This document shows positions 16,538-24,831 of a DNA stretch of 64,000 nt, in pieces. Position 1 is the stretch's first letter. Every line of letters begins with the position of its first letter. The DNA comes from Geodermatophilus sp. DF01-2 (lineage in GTDB: Bacteria; Actinomycetota; Actinomycetes; Mycobacteriales; Geodermatophilaceae), in NCBI RefSeq assembly GCF_004571065.1, contig NZ_SPQN01000008.1:1-64000 (forward strand), read 5' to 3'. The position numbers and the translations under genes are program-made. The notes beneath the pieces are model-generated. The model was not told the DNA's origin. It searched no databases and was given only the letters and a program-made list of their open reading frames with translations.

Positions 16538-16691
16538 AATTACCCGAATGTGATTTCGTGGGACTTCGACTCAACTCCGCTGGCCGCGGGCAACAGGCGG
16601 GGCGGATGTGACGGACGAGGTGCGCCGGACGCAGGACGACGCGAGGACGACCGCGAGAACCGAGCCCCCGCGTACCGGCTACGGTCCGCCG

Positions 16692-18245
16692 GTGAGCGCG
16701 CGTCGATTCGACACCGTCGTCGTGGGGGCCGGGCACAACGGGTTGGTGGCCGCGGCCTACCTGGCCCGCGCCGGCTGGTCGGTGCTGGTCCTCGAGCGGC
16801 TGCCGGAGGTCGGCGGCGCCGCGGTCAGCCGGCAGGTGTTCCCCGGGGTCGACGTCCGGCTCTCGGCCTACGCCTACCTGGTGAGCCTGCTGCCCGACCG
16901 CATCGTCGCCGACCTCGACCTGCAGGTGACTCTTGCCGACCGCGCGGTCGCCTCGTACACCGCCGTCCCCGGTGGTCCCGGCCTGCTCGTCGAGCGGGAC
17001 GAGGGCGCGCCCACCGCCGGGTCCTTCCGGGCCCTCACCGGCTCGGACGCGGAGTTCGCCGCGTGGCAGCGGTTTCACGGGCGGGTGGCGACGCTGGCCG
17101 AGGACCTCGCCCCCACCCTCACCGAGCCGCTGCTCTCGCCCGCCGAGCTCGCCGGGCGGCTGCGCGACCCCGGGCTGTGGCACGACCTGCGGGAGCGGCC
17201 GCTGGCCGACGTCGTCGCCGACGAGCTGTCGCACGACGTCGTCCGCGGGGTGGCGCTCTCCGACGGGCTGATCGGCACGTTCGCCGACGTGCACGCCGCT
17301 GACGGCCCGGCCGGGCGCTGCTTCCTGTACCACGTCGTCGGCAACGGCACCGGGCGCTGGCGGGTGCCGGTCGGGGGGATGGGTGTGCTCTCCGGCGCGA
17401 TGGCCGCCGCGGCGCGGAGCGCCGGCGCCGAGCTGGTCACCCGGGCCGAGGTGACGGCGCTGGAGCCGCGGGCGGACGGCGTCACCGTGCACTGGACCGA
17501 CGACGACGGCGCCGAGCGGGCGGTGGACGCCGGCTGGGTCGTCGGCGGCGCCGCCCCGGACGTGCTCGACCGGCTCACCGGGGCCGCGCCCCGCCCCTCC
17601 GTCGACGGCGCCCAGCTCAAGGTGAACATGGTGCTCGCCCGGCTTCCTCGGCTGCGCTCCGGCGTCGACCCGGCGGTCGCGTTCGCCGGGACGTTCCACG
17701 TCGACGAGGCCGCCTCCCAGCTCGACGCCGCGCACGCGCAGGCCGCTGCCGGTCGGCTGCCCGACGTCGTCCCGTTCGAGGTGTACTGCCACTCGCTGTC
17801 CGACCCCTCGGTGCTCGGGCCGGCCGAGCGGGCCGCGGGCTGCCACACGCTCACCCTCTTCGGCCTGCACACCCCGGCCGCGCTGTTCCGCCGGGACCCG
17901 GTGGGCACCCGGGACGAGGCGGTGCGCCGGGTGGTCGCCCAGCTCGACGCGCACCTGGCCGAGCCGCTTCTGGACTGCCTGGCCCGCGACGCGGACGGGC
18001 GGCCGTGCCTGCAGGCGGCCTCGCCGCTGGACGTCGAGGACTCGCTGGCGATGCCGGGCGGCCACATCTTCCACGGGGACCTGTCCTGGCCGGTCGCCGC
18101 GGCGCCGGACGAGGTGGGTGCCTGGGGCGTGGCAACGCCGTACCCACGGGTGGTCGCCGCCTCCTCGGGCGGCACGGTGCGCGGCGGGGCGGTCAGCGGC
18201 CTGGGCGGGTACGCGGCTGCCCGTCACCTGCTGGACCGGTGCTGA
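16692..18245 (+). CDS. FAD-dependent oxidoreductase of the phytoene desaturase family (PYROXD2-like)
   Basis: 517 residues. The N-terminal dinucleotide-binding motif reads VVVGAGHNGLVAAAYLARAGWSVLVLER and is followed by VGGAAVSRQVFPGVDVRLSAYAY. The second half contains GGMGVLSGAMAAAARSAGAEL, the loop that follows the FAD domain in this family, and the end has GGAVSGLGGYAAARHLL, the C-terminal FAD motif. Carotenoid desaturases, retinol saturases and PYROXD2 proteins share this plan; the lack of crt genes nearby argues against a carotenoid role. The frame is open upstream to 16608, but GTG at 16692 (VSARRFDTVV) places the FAD motif at the usual distance. It overlaps the next gene by 7 bp. Confidence 0.82.
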   Translation: MSARRFDTVVVGAGHNGLVAAAYLARAGWSVLVLERLPEVGGAAVSRQVFPGVDVRLSAYAYLVSLLPDRIVADLDLQVTLADRAVASYTAVPGGPGLLVERDEGAPTAGSFRALTGSDAEFAAWQRFHGRVATLAEDLAPTLTEPLLSPAELAGRLRDPGLWHDLRERPLADVVADELSHDVVRGVALSDGLIGTFADVHAADGPAGRCFLYHVVGNGTGRWRVPVGGMGVLSGAMAAAARSAGAELVTRAEVTALEPRADGVTVHWTDDDGAERAVDAGWVVGGAAPDVLDRLTGAAPRPSVDGAQLKVNMVLARLPRLRSGVDPAVAFAGTFHVDEAASQLDAAHAQAAAGRLPDVVPFEVYCHSLSDPSVLGPAERAAGCHTLTLFGLHTPAALFRRDPVGTRDEAVRRVVAQLDAHLAEPLLDCLARDADGRPCLQAASPLDVEDSLAMPGGHIFHGDLSWPVAAAPDEVGAWGVATPYPRVVAASSGGTVRGGAVSGLGGYAAARHLLDRC

Positions 18246-19102
18246 GGTCGTCCCGGACGGCGCGCCGGCTGCGCGCCGAGACGGCGTCCCTCCTGCACGG
18301 CGCCGCCGAGCTGGCCCGCGGCCGGGATGTCGCGCTGATCGCCGCCGGGCTGACCTTCTACGCCGGCATCGCCGTGGTCCCGCTGCTGGTCGTCGCCTTC
18401 TCGCTGACCGCGCTGCTCACCTCCCCCGACCGGGTGCGTGGGCTCGGCGACCGGCTGGCCCAGCTGCTCCCCTCGGAGCTCGGCGCCCCCGAGGCCCTGC
18501 GGACACTCGCCGCCGCGGGGACCGGCCTGGACCCGCTCGGCTTCGTGCTGGCGCTCGTCCCGCTGTCGTTCTACGGCGAGGGGCTGCGCCGGGCGCTGCT
18601 GCGGTTCACCCCGCGGCGGGACACGCTGACCGGCTGGCGCGGCCGCCTGCTGGCGCTGCCGCTGGTGCTGGTCACGCCGCTGCTCATGTACCCGCTGCTC
18701 CTGGCGGCCTCGGCGATGGTGGAGCTCACCGAGCGGGGCAGCGCGCTGGGCAGCCTCGCCGTCGGCTACTACTCGGTGCTGTTCACGCTCACCGCTCCGC
18801 TGCTGTGGGGCTTCGGCGTTGTCGCCGCCGGCCGGCTGCGCTGGCCGGCCCTGGTCTCCGGCGTGCTGTTCACCGCCGCCTGCCTGTCGGGCTTCCTGCA
18901 GGGCTTCGTGCTGTTCCTGGCCCTGCCCCTGGCGCTGGGGGCACCGTTCGGCGGCCTGACGGCCGTGGGCGCGGTCGTGGCGATCAGCCTGTGGCTGTTC
19001 CTGCTCCACCTGGTGGTGATCGGCGGGTGGCTGCTGACCCAGTCGCTCGACGACCGGCTCCGCTCGGGTGGTCAGTCCTCGACCGGCTCCTCCGGCTCCT
19101 GA
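18239..19102 (+). CDS. YihY/BrkB family membrane protein
   Basis: 287 residues. At least five hydrophobic segments are visible: VALIAAGLTFYAGIAVVPLLVVAFSL, PLGFVLALVPLSFYG, LLALPLVLVTPLLMYPLLLA, SVLFTLTAPLLWGFGVVAAG and VVAISLWLFLLHLVVIGGWLLTQ. The ALTFYAxxAVxPLLVV opening and the final LLHLVVIGG are typical of the YihY/BrkB family, a conserved inner-membrane group of uncertain role. GTG at 18239 lies inside the end of the oxidoreductase gene, indicating coupling. Its 3' end overlaps the convergent PBP gene by 31 bp, so the last 10 residues (Gly/Ser-rich) share sequence with the PBP tail. Confidence 0.82.
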   Translation: MLRSSRTARRLRAETASLLHGAAELARGRDVALIAAGLTFYAGIAVVPLLVVAFSLTALLTSPDRVRGLGDRLAQLLPSELGAPEALRTLAAAGTGLDPLGFVLALVPLSFYGEGLRRALLRFTPRRDTLTGWRGRLLALPLVLVTPLLMYPLLLAASAMVELTERGSALGSLAVGYYSVLFTLTAPLLWGFGVVAAGRLRWPALVSGVLFTAACLSGFLQGFVLFLALPLALGAPFGGLTAVGAVVAISLWLFLLHLVVIGGWLLTQSLDDRLRSGGQSSTGSSGS

Positions 19103-21498
19103 GCGGGCATCGACGCATCCGGCTGCGGCCCCGGCGGAGGTGCCGGTGTCGGCGGTGGGACCGGTGTCGGCGGCGCAGGCGGCGCCGGGGACTCCGGCCG
19201 TGGCGCCGGCTCGGGCGCCGGCTGTGGCGCCGGCTGTGGCGCCGGCGGGGGCGCGGGCCGAGGCGCCGGCCGGGGCGGAACGTAGTCCTCGCCGTTGCTG
19301 ACCAGGATGGTGACGACCTGGTCCTGCACCGCCCGGCCGCCGCGCGGGGGGCTGGTGCCCAGCAGGGTTCCCGAGCGCCGCGCGCTGTCCACCCGCACCG
19401 TCCGGTGCTCGAAGCCGGCGTCGGACAGCTCCGCCTGGCAGGCCCGCACCGACGAGCAGCCCGGCACGGGGCGGGTGTTGCCGTTCTCCACCACCTCGTC
19501 GGCCGGCGGGAACTCCCCGCTGCCCCGGGCCTCCAGGATCGGTGCCATCGCGTCGTGCCAGACGGTGGCCGCCTTGCCGCCGCCGAACCCGCCGACGTTC
19601 TCCTTCTCCTTCGGGTTGAGCACCATCACGCTGGCGGCGATCTCCGGGGTGTACCCGACGAAGGCGATGGAGTCGTTGTCCTGGGCCGTGCCGGTCTTGC
19701 CGGCGATCTGGTGGCCGGGGACGTGGGCGCGGGTGCCGGTCGCACCCGAATGCCCCGGCTCCACGTCCTTGCGCAGCATCTGGTTGAGGGTGTTCGCCAC
19801 GCCCGGCGGGATCGCCTCGGGGGTGCAGCGGTCGCCGAGCGGGAGCGGCTCGCCGTCCCGGCCGACCGCCGGCTCGCCGTGCCGGTCGAGGACGGCGGTC
19901 ACCGGAACGACGTCGCACCGGGTGCCGCTGGCCGCCAGGGTCGAGTAGGCGCTGGCCAGGGCGAGCGGGCTGGTGGCCTCCGCGCCGAAGGTGAACGACC
20001 CGCGGTTCTCGTCGATGATCTGCTGCGGCAGCTCCGGGTCGCTGAACTGGAACAGCCCCATCCGCTCGGCCATCCGCACCGGCTCCTCGACGCTGCCGAG
20101 GGCGTCCTCGAGAGCCAGGAAGTAGGTGTTCGACGACTGGTACAGCGCGGTGGTCAGGTCCAGCGTGGACCGGAACCGGCCGACGTTCCGCACGTCGTAG
20201 CGCCCGTCCTCGTCCTCGTAGACCCGCGAGTAGTAGCGATCGGACGTGGTCAGGGTGTAGTAGCTGGAGTAGCCGCGGGCCAGTGCGGCGGCGGCGGTGA
20301 ACACCTTGTAGGTCGACCCTGAGCCCTTGCTCGGCCAGACGTGGAGGTTGAACGACTCCTGCGCCGGGTCGTCCGCGTCGTACCCGAAGACCCGGTTGAC
20401 GCTCATCGCCAGGAGGTGGCCGGTGCCCGGCTCGACGGCGGTGAACATGCCGGCCAGGGAGTCGCCCATCTCGAGCGTCCCGAGGACGGCGGCATCCCCG
20501 GCCCGCTGGAGGTCGGCGTCGAGCGTGGTCCGGACGACGTAGCCGCCGTTGTCCAGCTGCTCCTGGGTCAGCCCCAGTTCCTGGACGAGGTAGCGCTGCA
20601 CGAAGTCGCAGACGAAGGGGCCGACGCTGGCCTCGACGCAGCCGCGGCGGGGGGACGGGGCCGGCGCGAGACCCAGCGGGGCGGCCTGCGCGGCGGCGGC
20701 CTGGGCCTGGTCGATGTAGCCCTGCTCGGCCATCCGGGAGATGACCTCGTTGCGCCGCGCGGTCGCCGCCTCGGGGTCGGTGAACGGGTCGTCGGCGGTC
20801 GGGCTCTGCGCCAGGCCGGCCAGCAGGGCCGCCTGCGGCAGGTCGAGGTCGATGGCGTCGACGCCGAAGAAGGCGCGCGCGGCCGGTTGCACGCCGTAGG
20901 CGTTCTGCCCGAAGTAGACGACGTTGAGGTAGCGGGTGAGCAGCTCGTCCTTGGAGTAGGTGTCCTCCAGAGCCAGCGCCAGCCGGGCCTCTCGGAGCTT
21001 GCGGCCCAGGGTCTGCTCGGTGGCCGCGCGGCGCTCTTCGGGGGTGTCCGCGGTCTGCAGCAGGGTCTGCTTGACCAGCTGCTGGGTGAGGGTCGACCCG
21101 CCCTCCTGCACGCCGCCGGCGGCGATGTTGGTGACCAGCGCGCGCATCGTGCCCTGGACGTCGAGGCCGTGGTGCTCGTAGAACCGGGCGTCCTCGATGG
21201 CGATCGTCGCCTGCTTCATCACCTCGGCGATGCGGTCGCCGGTCACGGGCGCGCGGTTCTCGTCGTAGAAGTGGGTGATCGGCTCACCGTTGGCCGCCAG
21301 CAGCACCGTGTTGGCCGGTGGGGTGTCGACGGTGAGCTCGGTGGGGAGGTCCCCGAGCAGGCTGGTCGACTGCTGTGCGGCCACGGCGGGCCCGCCGACC
21401 CAGGGGAGGAGGAGTCCCGCGACGAGCGCTCCGGCCACCACGACCGTGGCGGCGAGCGTGAGCAGCGTCCTGACCCGTGCGTCCGTGCGCAGGTCCAT
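19072..21498 (-). CDS. Class A penicillin-binding protein (transglycosylase/transpeptidase)
   Basis: 808 residues; a bifunctional peptidoglycan synthase. A single N-terminal membrane helix (LLTLAATVVVAGALVAGLLLPW) anchors it. The GT51 domain has the catalytic Glu102 in AIEDARFYEHHGLD and the segment GGSTLTQQLVKQ. The transpeptidase has S395-T-Y-K398 in KGSGSTYKVF, an SSN motif in YQSSNTYF and AGKTGTAQ. Near residue 690 there is a PASTA-like domain (CSSVRACQAELSDAGFEHRT), and the C-terminus is a Pro/Ala-rich tail of about 60 residues. This matches the PonA1/PonA2 type of actinobacteria. ATG at 21498 follows GGAAGGGGGCCC. Convergent with the BrkB gene, overlapping it. Confidence 0.92.
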   Translation of the reverse strand: MDLRTDARVRTLLTLAATVVVAGALVAGLLLPWVGGPAVAAQQSTSLLGDLPTELTVDTPPANTVLLAANGEPITHFYDENRAPVTGDRIAEVMKQATIAIEDARFYEHHGLDVQGTMRALVTNIAAGGVQEGGSTLTQQLVKQTLLQTADTPEERRAATEQTLGRKLREARLALALEDTYSKDELLTRYLNVVYFGQNAYGVQPAARAFFGVDAIDLDLPQAALLAGLAQSPTADDPFTDPEAATARRNEVISRMAEQGYIDQAQAAAAQAAPLGLAPAPSPRRGCVEASVGPFVCDFVQRYLVQELGLTQEQLDNGGYVVRTTLDADLQRAGDAAVLGTLEMGDSLAGMFTAVEPGTGHLLAMSVNRVFGYDADDPAQESFNLHVWPSKGSGSTYKVFTAAAALARGYSSYYTLTTSDRYYSRVYEDEDGRYDVRNVGRFRSTLDLTTALYQSSNTYFLALEDALGSVEEPVRMAERMGLFQFSDPELPQQIIDENRGSFTFGAEATSPLALASAYSTLAASGTRCDVVPVTAVLDRHGEPAVGRDGEPLPLGDRCTPEAIPPGVANTLNQMLRKDVEPGHSGATGTRAHVPGHQIAGKTGTAQDNDSIAFVGYTPEIAASVMVLNPKEKENVGGFGGGKAATVWHDAMAPILEARGSGEFPPADEVVENGNTRPVPGCSSVRACQAELSDAGFEHRTVRVDSARRSGTLLGTSPPRGGRAVQDQVVTILVSNGEDYVPPRPAPRPAPPPAPQPAPQPAPEPAPRPESPAPPAPPTPVPPPTPAPPPGPQPDASMPAQEPEEPVED

Positions 21499-21696
21499 GG
21501 GCCCCCTTCCGTGGAGGTCCCACTGGAACAGAGAACCGCGGTGCCCACAACCATCCGCGCCGCACACTCCGGCAACCGGCACCGGAGCCCGCATCACCGG
21601 TCACGTGTGGAACGGCGATGCCCCTGATCGGCTCGCCGTCGTACGCCGGATGTGGTCCGATTCGCACAGGGCGGGGCCGAGCGCATTGGGGGCGCC

Positions 21697-22650
21697 GTGA
21701 GCGAGGGCCAGCGCAGCGTCGCGGTCGTCGGAGCGGGCACGATCGGGTTGTCGTGGGCGACGCTGTTCGCCGCGTCCGGGATGGCGGTGCGGGTGCAGGA
21801 CCCGCGGTCCGACGTCGGCCCGCAGGTGGCGGAGGCGGTCCACCACTACGCCCGCACCCAACCGGACCAAGCGCTCGACCCGGAACAGCTGCTCAGCCGC
21901 ATCGAGGTGGTCGACGACGTCGAGGCCGCGGTCACCGGGGCCGACGTCGTCCAGGAGAACGCGCCCGAGCGGCTGCCGCTCAAACGGGAGCTGTTCGCCC
22001 GGATCGAGGCCGCCGCCCCCGAGCGGGCGCTGATCGCCTCGTCGACGTCGGCACTGATGCCCAGCGACCTGGCGCGGGAGATGCGCACCCCGGAACGGCT
22101 GGTGGTCGGGCACCCGTTCAACCCGCCGGAGGTGCTGCCGCTGGTCGAGGTCGTCCCCGGCGAGCGGACCGCGCCGTGGGCGGTCGAGGCGGCGGTGGCC
22201 TTCTACCGCGAGGTGGGCAAGAAGCCGGTGGTGCTGCACAGGGAGGTCAACGGCTTCGTGGCCAACCGGCTGCAGTCGACCCTGTTCCGGGAGTGCGTGT
22301 GGCTGGTCTCCCAGGGGGTGGTGAGCGCGGCCGAGCTGGACGAGATCGTCACCGAGTCGATCGGCATCCGCTGGGCGACGGCGGGGCCGTTCGAGAGCTT
22401 CCACCTCGGCGGCGGGCCGGGCGGCATGCGGCACTTCCTGGAGCACCTGGGCCCGGGGATGGCCCGCGGGTGGAAGGTGGTCGAGCAGCCCGAGCTGGAC
22501 GAGGCCACGGTGGAGCTGATCAGCGGCCAGGTCGAGAGCCGGTTCGGCGGCCGCAGCTACCAGCAGCTGACCGAGGCCCGCGACCGGGCACAGCTGGCCG
22601 TGATCGACGCCCGCGACGCCGCCCGGGCGGCTCCCGACCGGGAGGAGTGA
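21697..22650 (+). CDS. 3-hydroxyacyl-CoA dehydrogenase family NAD-binding protein
   Basis: 317 residues. The N-terminal Rossmann motif reads VAVVGAGTIGLSWATLFAASG. The family sequences VVQENAPERLPLKRELFARIEAAAP, ASSTSALMPSDLA and VVGHPFNPPEVLPLVEVVPGE are typical, and NGFVANRLQSTLFRECVWLV starts the C-terminal dimer domain. The single C-terminal domain and the ENAPE segment fit the L-carnitine / L-gulonate 3-dehydrogenase branch rather than the fatty-acid multienzyme. GTG at 21697 (VSEGQRSVAVVG) is the start; a longer frame from 21652 lacks a binding site. It is followed 3 bp later by an acetoacetate decarboxylase gene and then a CoA-transferase, so a beta-hydroxy/beta-keto acid pathway is likely. 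Confidence 0.85.
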   Translation: MSEGQRSVAVVGAGTIGLSWATLFAASGMAVRVQDPRSDVGPQVAEAVHHYARTQPDQALDPEQLLSRIEVVDDVEAAVTGADVVQENAPERLPLKRELFARIEAAAPERALIASSTSALMPSDLAREMRTPERLVVGHPFNPPEVLPLVEVVPGERTAPWAVEAAVAFYREVGKKPVVLHREVNGFVANRLQSTLFRECVWLVSQGVVSAAELDEIVTESIGIRWATAGPFESFHLGGGPGGMRHFLEHLGPGMARGWKVVEQPELDEATVELISGQVESRFGGRSYQQLTEARDRAQLAVIDARDAARAAPDREE

Positions 22651-22653
22651 ACA

Positions 22654-23391
22654 GTGGACATCGACGAGGTGCGCCGGCTGCCGACGACACCGATCGGCGC
22701 GCCGGCCTACCCGGCGGGGCGCTACCGGTTCACCGACCGCGAGTACCTCAACATCCTCTACCGCACCGACGCCGAGGCGATGCGGCGGCTGGTGCCGGAG
22801 CCACTGACCGTGGGGGATCCACTGGTCCGCTTCGAGGTCATGCGGATGCCCGACGTCACCGGGCTGGGCTCGTTCACCGAGTCGGGGCAGGTGCTGCAGG
22901 TCGAGCACGAGGGGCAGAGCGCGGACTACCTGCAGTGGATGTACGTCGACAGCCTGGCCTCGATCGCCAGCGGCCGGGAGATCAGCGCCTATCCGAAGAA
23001 GCTCGGGGCGCCGCGGCTGTACGTCGACTCCGACACCCTGGTCGGCACGCTCGACTACGGCAGCCTGCGGGTGGCCACCGCGACGATGGGCTACAAGCAC
23101 CGGCCGATGAGCGACGAGGACGCCCGCGCGGAGATCGGCCGCCCGACGTACGCGCTGAAGATGCTGCCCGGGTACGACCGGCGGCCGCGGATCCTCGAGC
23201 TGGTCCGCAGCCAGATCACCGACATGACCGTCAAGGGCGCCTGGACCGGCCCGGCCCGGCTGCAGCTCTTCGAGCACGCCCTGGCCCCGCTGGCCGACCT
23301 CCCCCTCCGCGAGGTCGTCTCGGCCAGCCACATCCTGGTCGACCTCACCCTGGGCCGGGCCGACTGCGTCTTCGACTACTTGCAGAGCTGA
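22654..23391 (+). CDS. Acetoacetate decarboxylase family protein
   Basis: 245 residues. The Schiff-base lysine region is intact: ISAYPKKLGAPRLYVDSDTL, with Lys115-Lys116 at the same positions as in clostridial acetoacetate decarboxylase. The N-terminal NILYRTDAEAMRRLVPEPL and C-terminal ADLPLREVVSASHILVDLTLG are also typical. It should decarboxylate acetoacetate or a related beta-keto acid to a ketone. GTG at 22654 follows GGGAGGAGTGAACA. It is 3 bp behind the dehydrogenase, so a hydroxy acid oxidised by that enzyme may be its substrate source. The exact acid is not known. Confidence 0.85.
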   Translation: MDIDEVRRLPTTPIGAPAYPAGRYRFTDREYLNILYRTDAEAMRRLVPEPLTVGDPLVRFEVMRMPDVTGLGSFTESGQVLQVEHEGQSADYLQWMYVDSLASIASGREISAYPKKLGAPRLYVDSDTLVGTLDYGSLRVATATMGYKHRPMSDEDARAEIGRPTYALKMLPGYDRRPRILELVRSQITDMTVKGAWTGPARLQLFEHALAPLADLPLREVVSASHILVDLTLGRADCVFDYLQS

Positions 23392-23433
23392 GCGGGCGCC
23401 GGGGCACCGGAGCGGGCGGAGGGAGAACCGGCG

Positions 23434-23904
23434 ATGGCCGCACCGCTGGAGGGCATCCGCGTCCTGGAGGTGGCCAACTGGATGGCCGCCCCCGGCGCCG
23501 CGGCGCTGATGGCCGACATGGGAGCCGACGTCGTCAAGGTCGAGCCGCTGCGCGGGGACGCCATGCGCCGCGCCACCCGGCAGCCGCAGGTCCCCGAGGA
23601 CGAGACGCCGATCGACGCGGCGTTCCAGATGGACAACCGCGGCAAGCGCAGCGTCGCCGTCGCTCTCAACGAACCGCGGGGCGCGGACCTGGTGCGCCGG
23701 CTGGCCGTGCGCGGCGACGTCTTCCTCTGCAACCTGCTGCCCTCGCGGCAGGCGAGGTACGGCCTGGACGCCGCCACGCTGCTCGGGCTCAACCGGCGCC
23801 TGGTGCACGCCACGCTCACCGGCTACGGCCCCGCCGGACCCGACGCGGCCCGCCCCGGCTACGACCTGACCGCCTTCTTCGGCCGCGGGGCGGTTCTCGA
23901 CGGG
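23434..23904 (+). pseudogene. CaiB/BaiF CoA-transferase, truncated after about 157 residues
   Basis: The N-terminus of a type III CoA-transferase is clear: LEGIRVLEVANWMAAPGAAALMADMGADVVKVE, then FQMDNRGKRSVAVALNEPRG, LVRRLAVRGDVFLCNL and ATLTGYGPAGPDAARPGYDL. Full-length members have about 380-400 residues; here the family sequence stops at FGRGAVLDG near 23904. The Asp that acts as nucleophile in this family (GYD at about residue 150) is just present, but the rest is missing. The frame runs on into unrelated Arg-rich codons and then across the MntA-HepT genes. ATG at 23434 with GGAGGGAGAACCGGCG. The break marks the left edge of an inserted or recombined segment. Confidence 0.82.
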
Positions 23905-24041
23905 GGTCTACTCGCAACCAGGCGGCGGGGTTGCAATCGCGCTCGGACCCGCGGAAGACGGACTCCGGATCACCGCATCAGGCACACCGGTCAGCGTATG
24001 CGCACGCCCCTCGCTGGGCGGCGCGGTGGCAGAGTGTCGGC

Positions 24042-24419
24042 GTGGTCGTCGAGGAGCGCCGGATCGTCGCGGGGCTGCGTGCCTCCGGGGCCGTCTTCGG
24101 CTACCTCCACGGCAGTCGCGCGGCGGGCACCGCCCGGCCGGACAGCGACACCGACGTGGCGGCCCACTTCGGCGGCCGAGCCCCCGCAGCCTGGAGCGTC
24201 GACCTCCCCGACGGTACCGACCTGGTCGTGCTCGAGACCGCCCCCCTCTACCTCTCGGGGCGGATCGCGTGTCAGGGCCGGTTGCTCTTCGACGACGCCC
24301 CCCCGACGCGCGTCCACTGGGAGGCCGACGTCCGCACCCGGTACCTGGACGAACTGCCCTACATCGAGCAGATGGCGCAGGAGTACCTCCAGGCGGTGGC
24401 CGCACGTGGTCGACGCTGA
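24042..24419 (+). CDS. mntA: MntA-type nucleotidyltransferase antitoxin
   Basis: A 125-residue minimal nucleotidyltransferase. The signature GSRAAGTARPDSDTDVA fits GSxxxGxxxxxSDxDxx, with Asp36 and Asp38 as metal ligands. In type VII toxin-antitoxin systems this enzyme neutralises HepT by adding AMP groups next to its RNase active site. The GTG start at 24042 gives VVVEERRIVAGLR. The HEPN gene begins inside its end (14-bp overlap), the standard arrangement. GC content appears slightly lower upstream (23905-24040) than in neighbours. The module directly follows a truncated CoA-transferase gene, so it was probably acquired. Confidence 0.85.
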   Translation: MVVEERRIVAGLRASGAVFGYLHGSRAAGTARPDSDTDVAAHFGGRAPAAWSVDLPDGTDLVVLETAPLYLSGRIACQGRLLFDDAPPTRVHWEADVRTRYLDELPYIEQMAQEYLQAVAARGRR

Positions 24420-24822
24420 GCGGCTCGGCCGGCTCCTCGCGCGGGTCCGCAAGGACGTCGAGCGCATCCGGAGGACCTCCGCAACTCATGACCTGGTCCA
24501 CGACCCGATCGCCCTGGACGCGGTCAAGTACGGATTCGTGACGGCGATCGAGGGCTGCGTGCGGGCAGCGCAGCACCTCGTCGCCTCCGAGGGCCTCGGT
24601 ATGCCGGAGAGCAACGCCGCGGCGGTACGCCTCCTCGGCCGGCACGGCGTCGTACCGGCCGATGTCGCCGAGCAGGTGGCCCGGGCCGTGGGCTTCCGCA
24701 ACGTCCTCGTCCACGAGTACGCCGAGGTCGACGACGACGTGGTCCGTGCCAACGTGGCCCTGCTCGACGACCTCGACGAGTTCACCTCCACGGTCGCGGC
24801 CTGGGCGGCGCGGAACGGTTGA
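24406..24822 (+). CDS. hepT: HepT-like (HEPN/DUF86) ribonuclease toxin
   Basis: 138 residues, all-alpha HEPN protein. The active motif RxxxxHxY is present as R98-N-V-L-V-H103-E-Y in GFRNVLVHEYAEVD. The helix KYGFVTAIEGCVRAAQHLVASEGL and NAAAVRLLGRHGVVP are typical of DUF86/HepT. The family cuts RNA, in some members the 3' end of tRNA, when not AMPylated by MntA. GTG at 24406 overlaps the antitoxin gene. Together they may stabilise the locus or act against phage. Convergent with the HelD gene, 9 bp apart. Confidence 0.87.
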   Translation: MVDAERLGRLLARVRKDVERIRRTSATHDLVHDPIALDAVKYGFVTAIEGCVRAAQHLVASEGLGMPESNAAAVRLLGRHGVVPADVAEQVARAVGFRNVLVHEYAEVDDDVVRANVALLDDLDEFTSTVAAWAARNG

Positions 24823-24831
24823 CCGCGGGGG

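Noticed and set aside
19072-19300. Separate Pro/Ala-rich plus-strand gene
   Set aside because: It is the antisense of the Pro-rich tail of the penicillin-binding protein.
21477-24419. 980-codon frame ending with the MntA sequence
   Set aside because: Only the last 126 codons (MntA) look like protein; the rest is out of frame with the dehydrogenase and decarboxylase genes.
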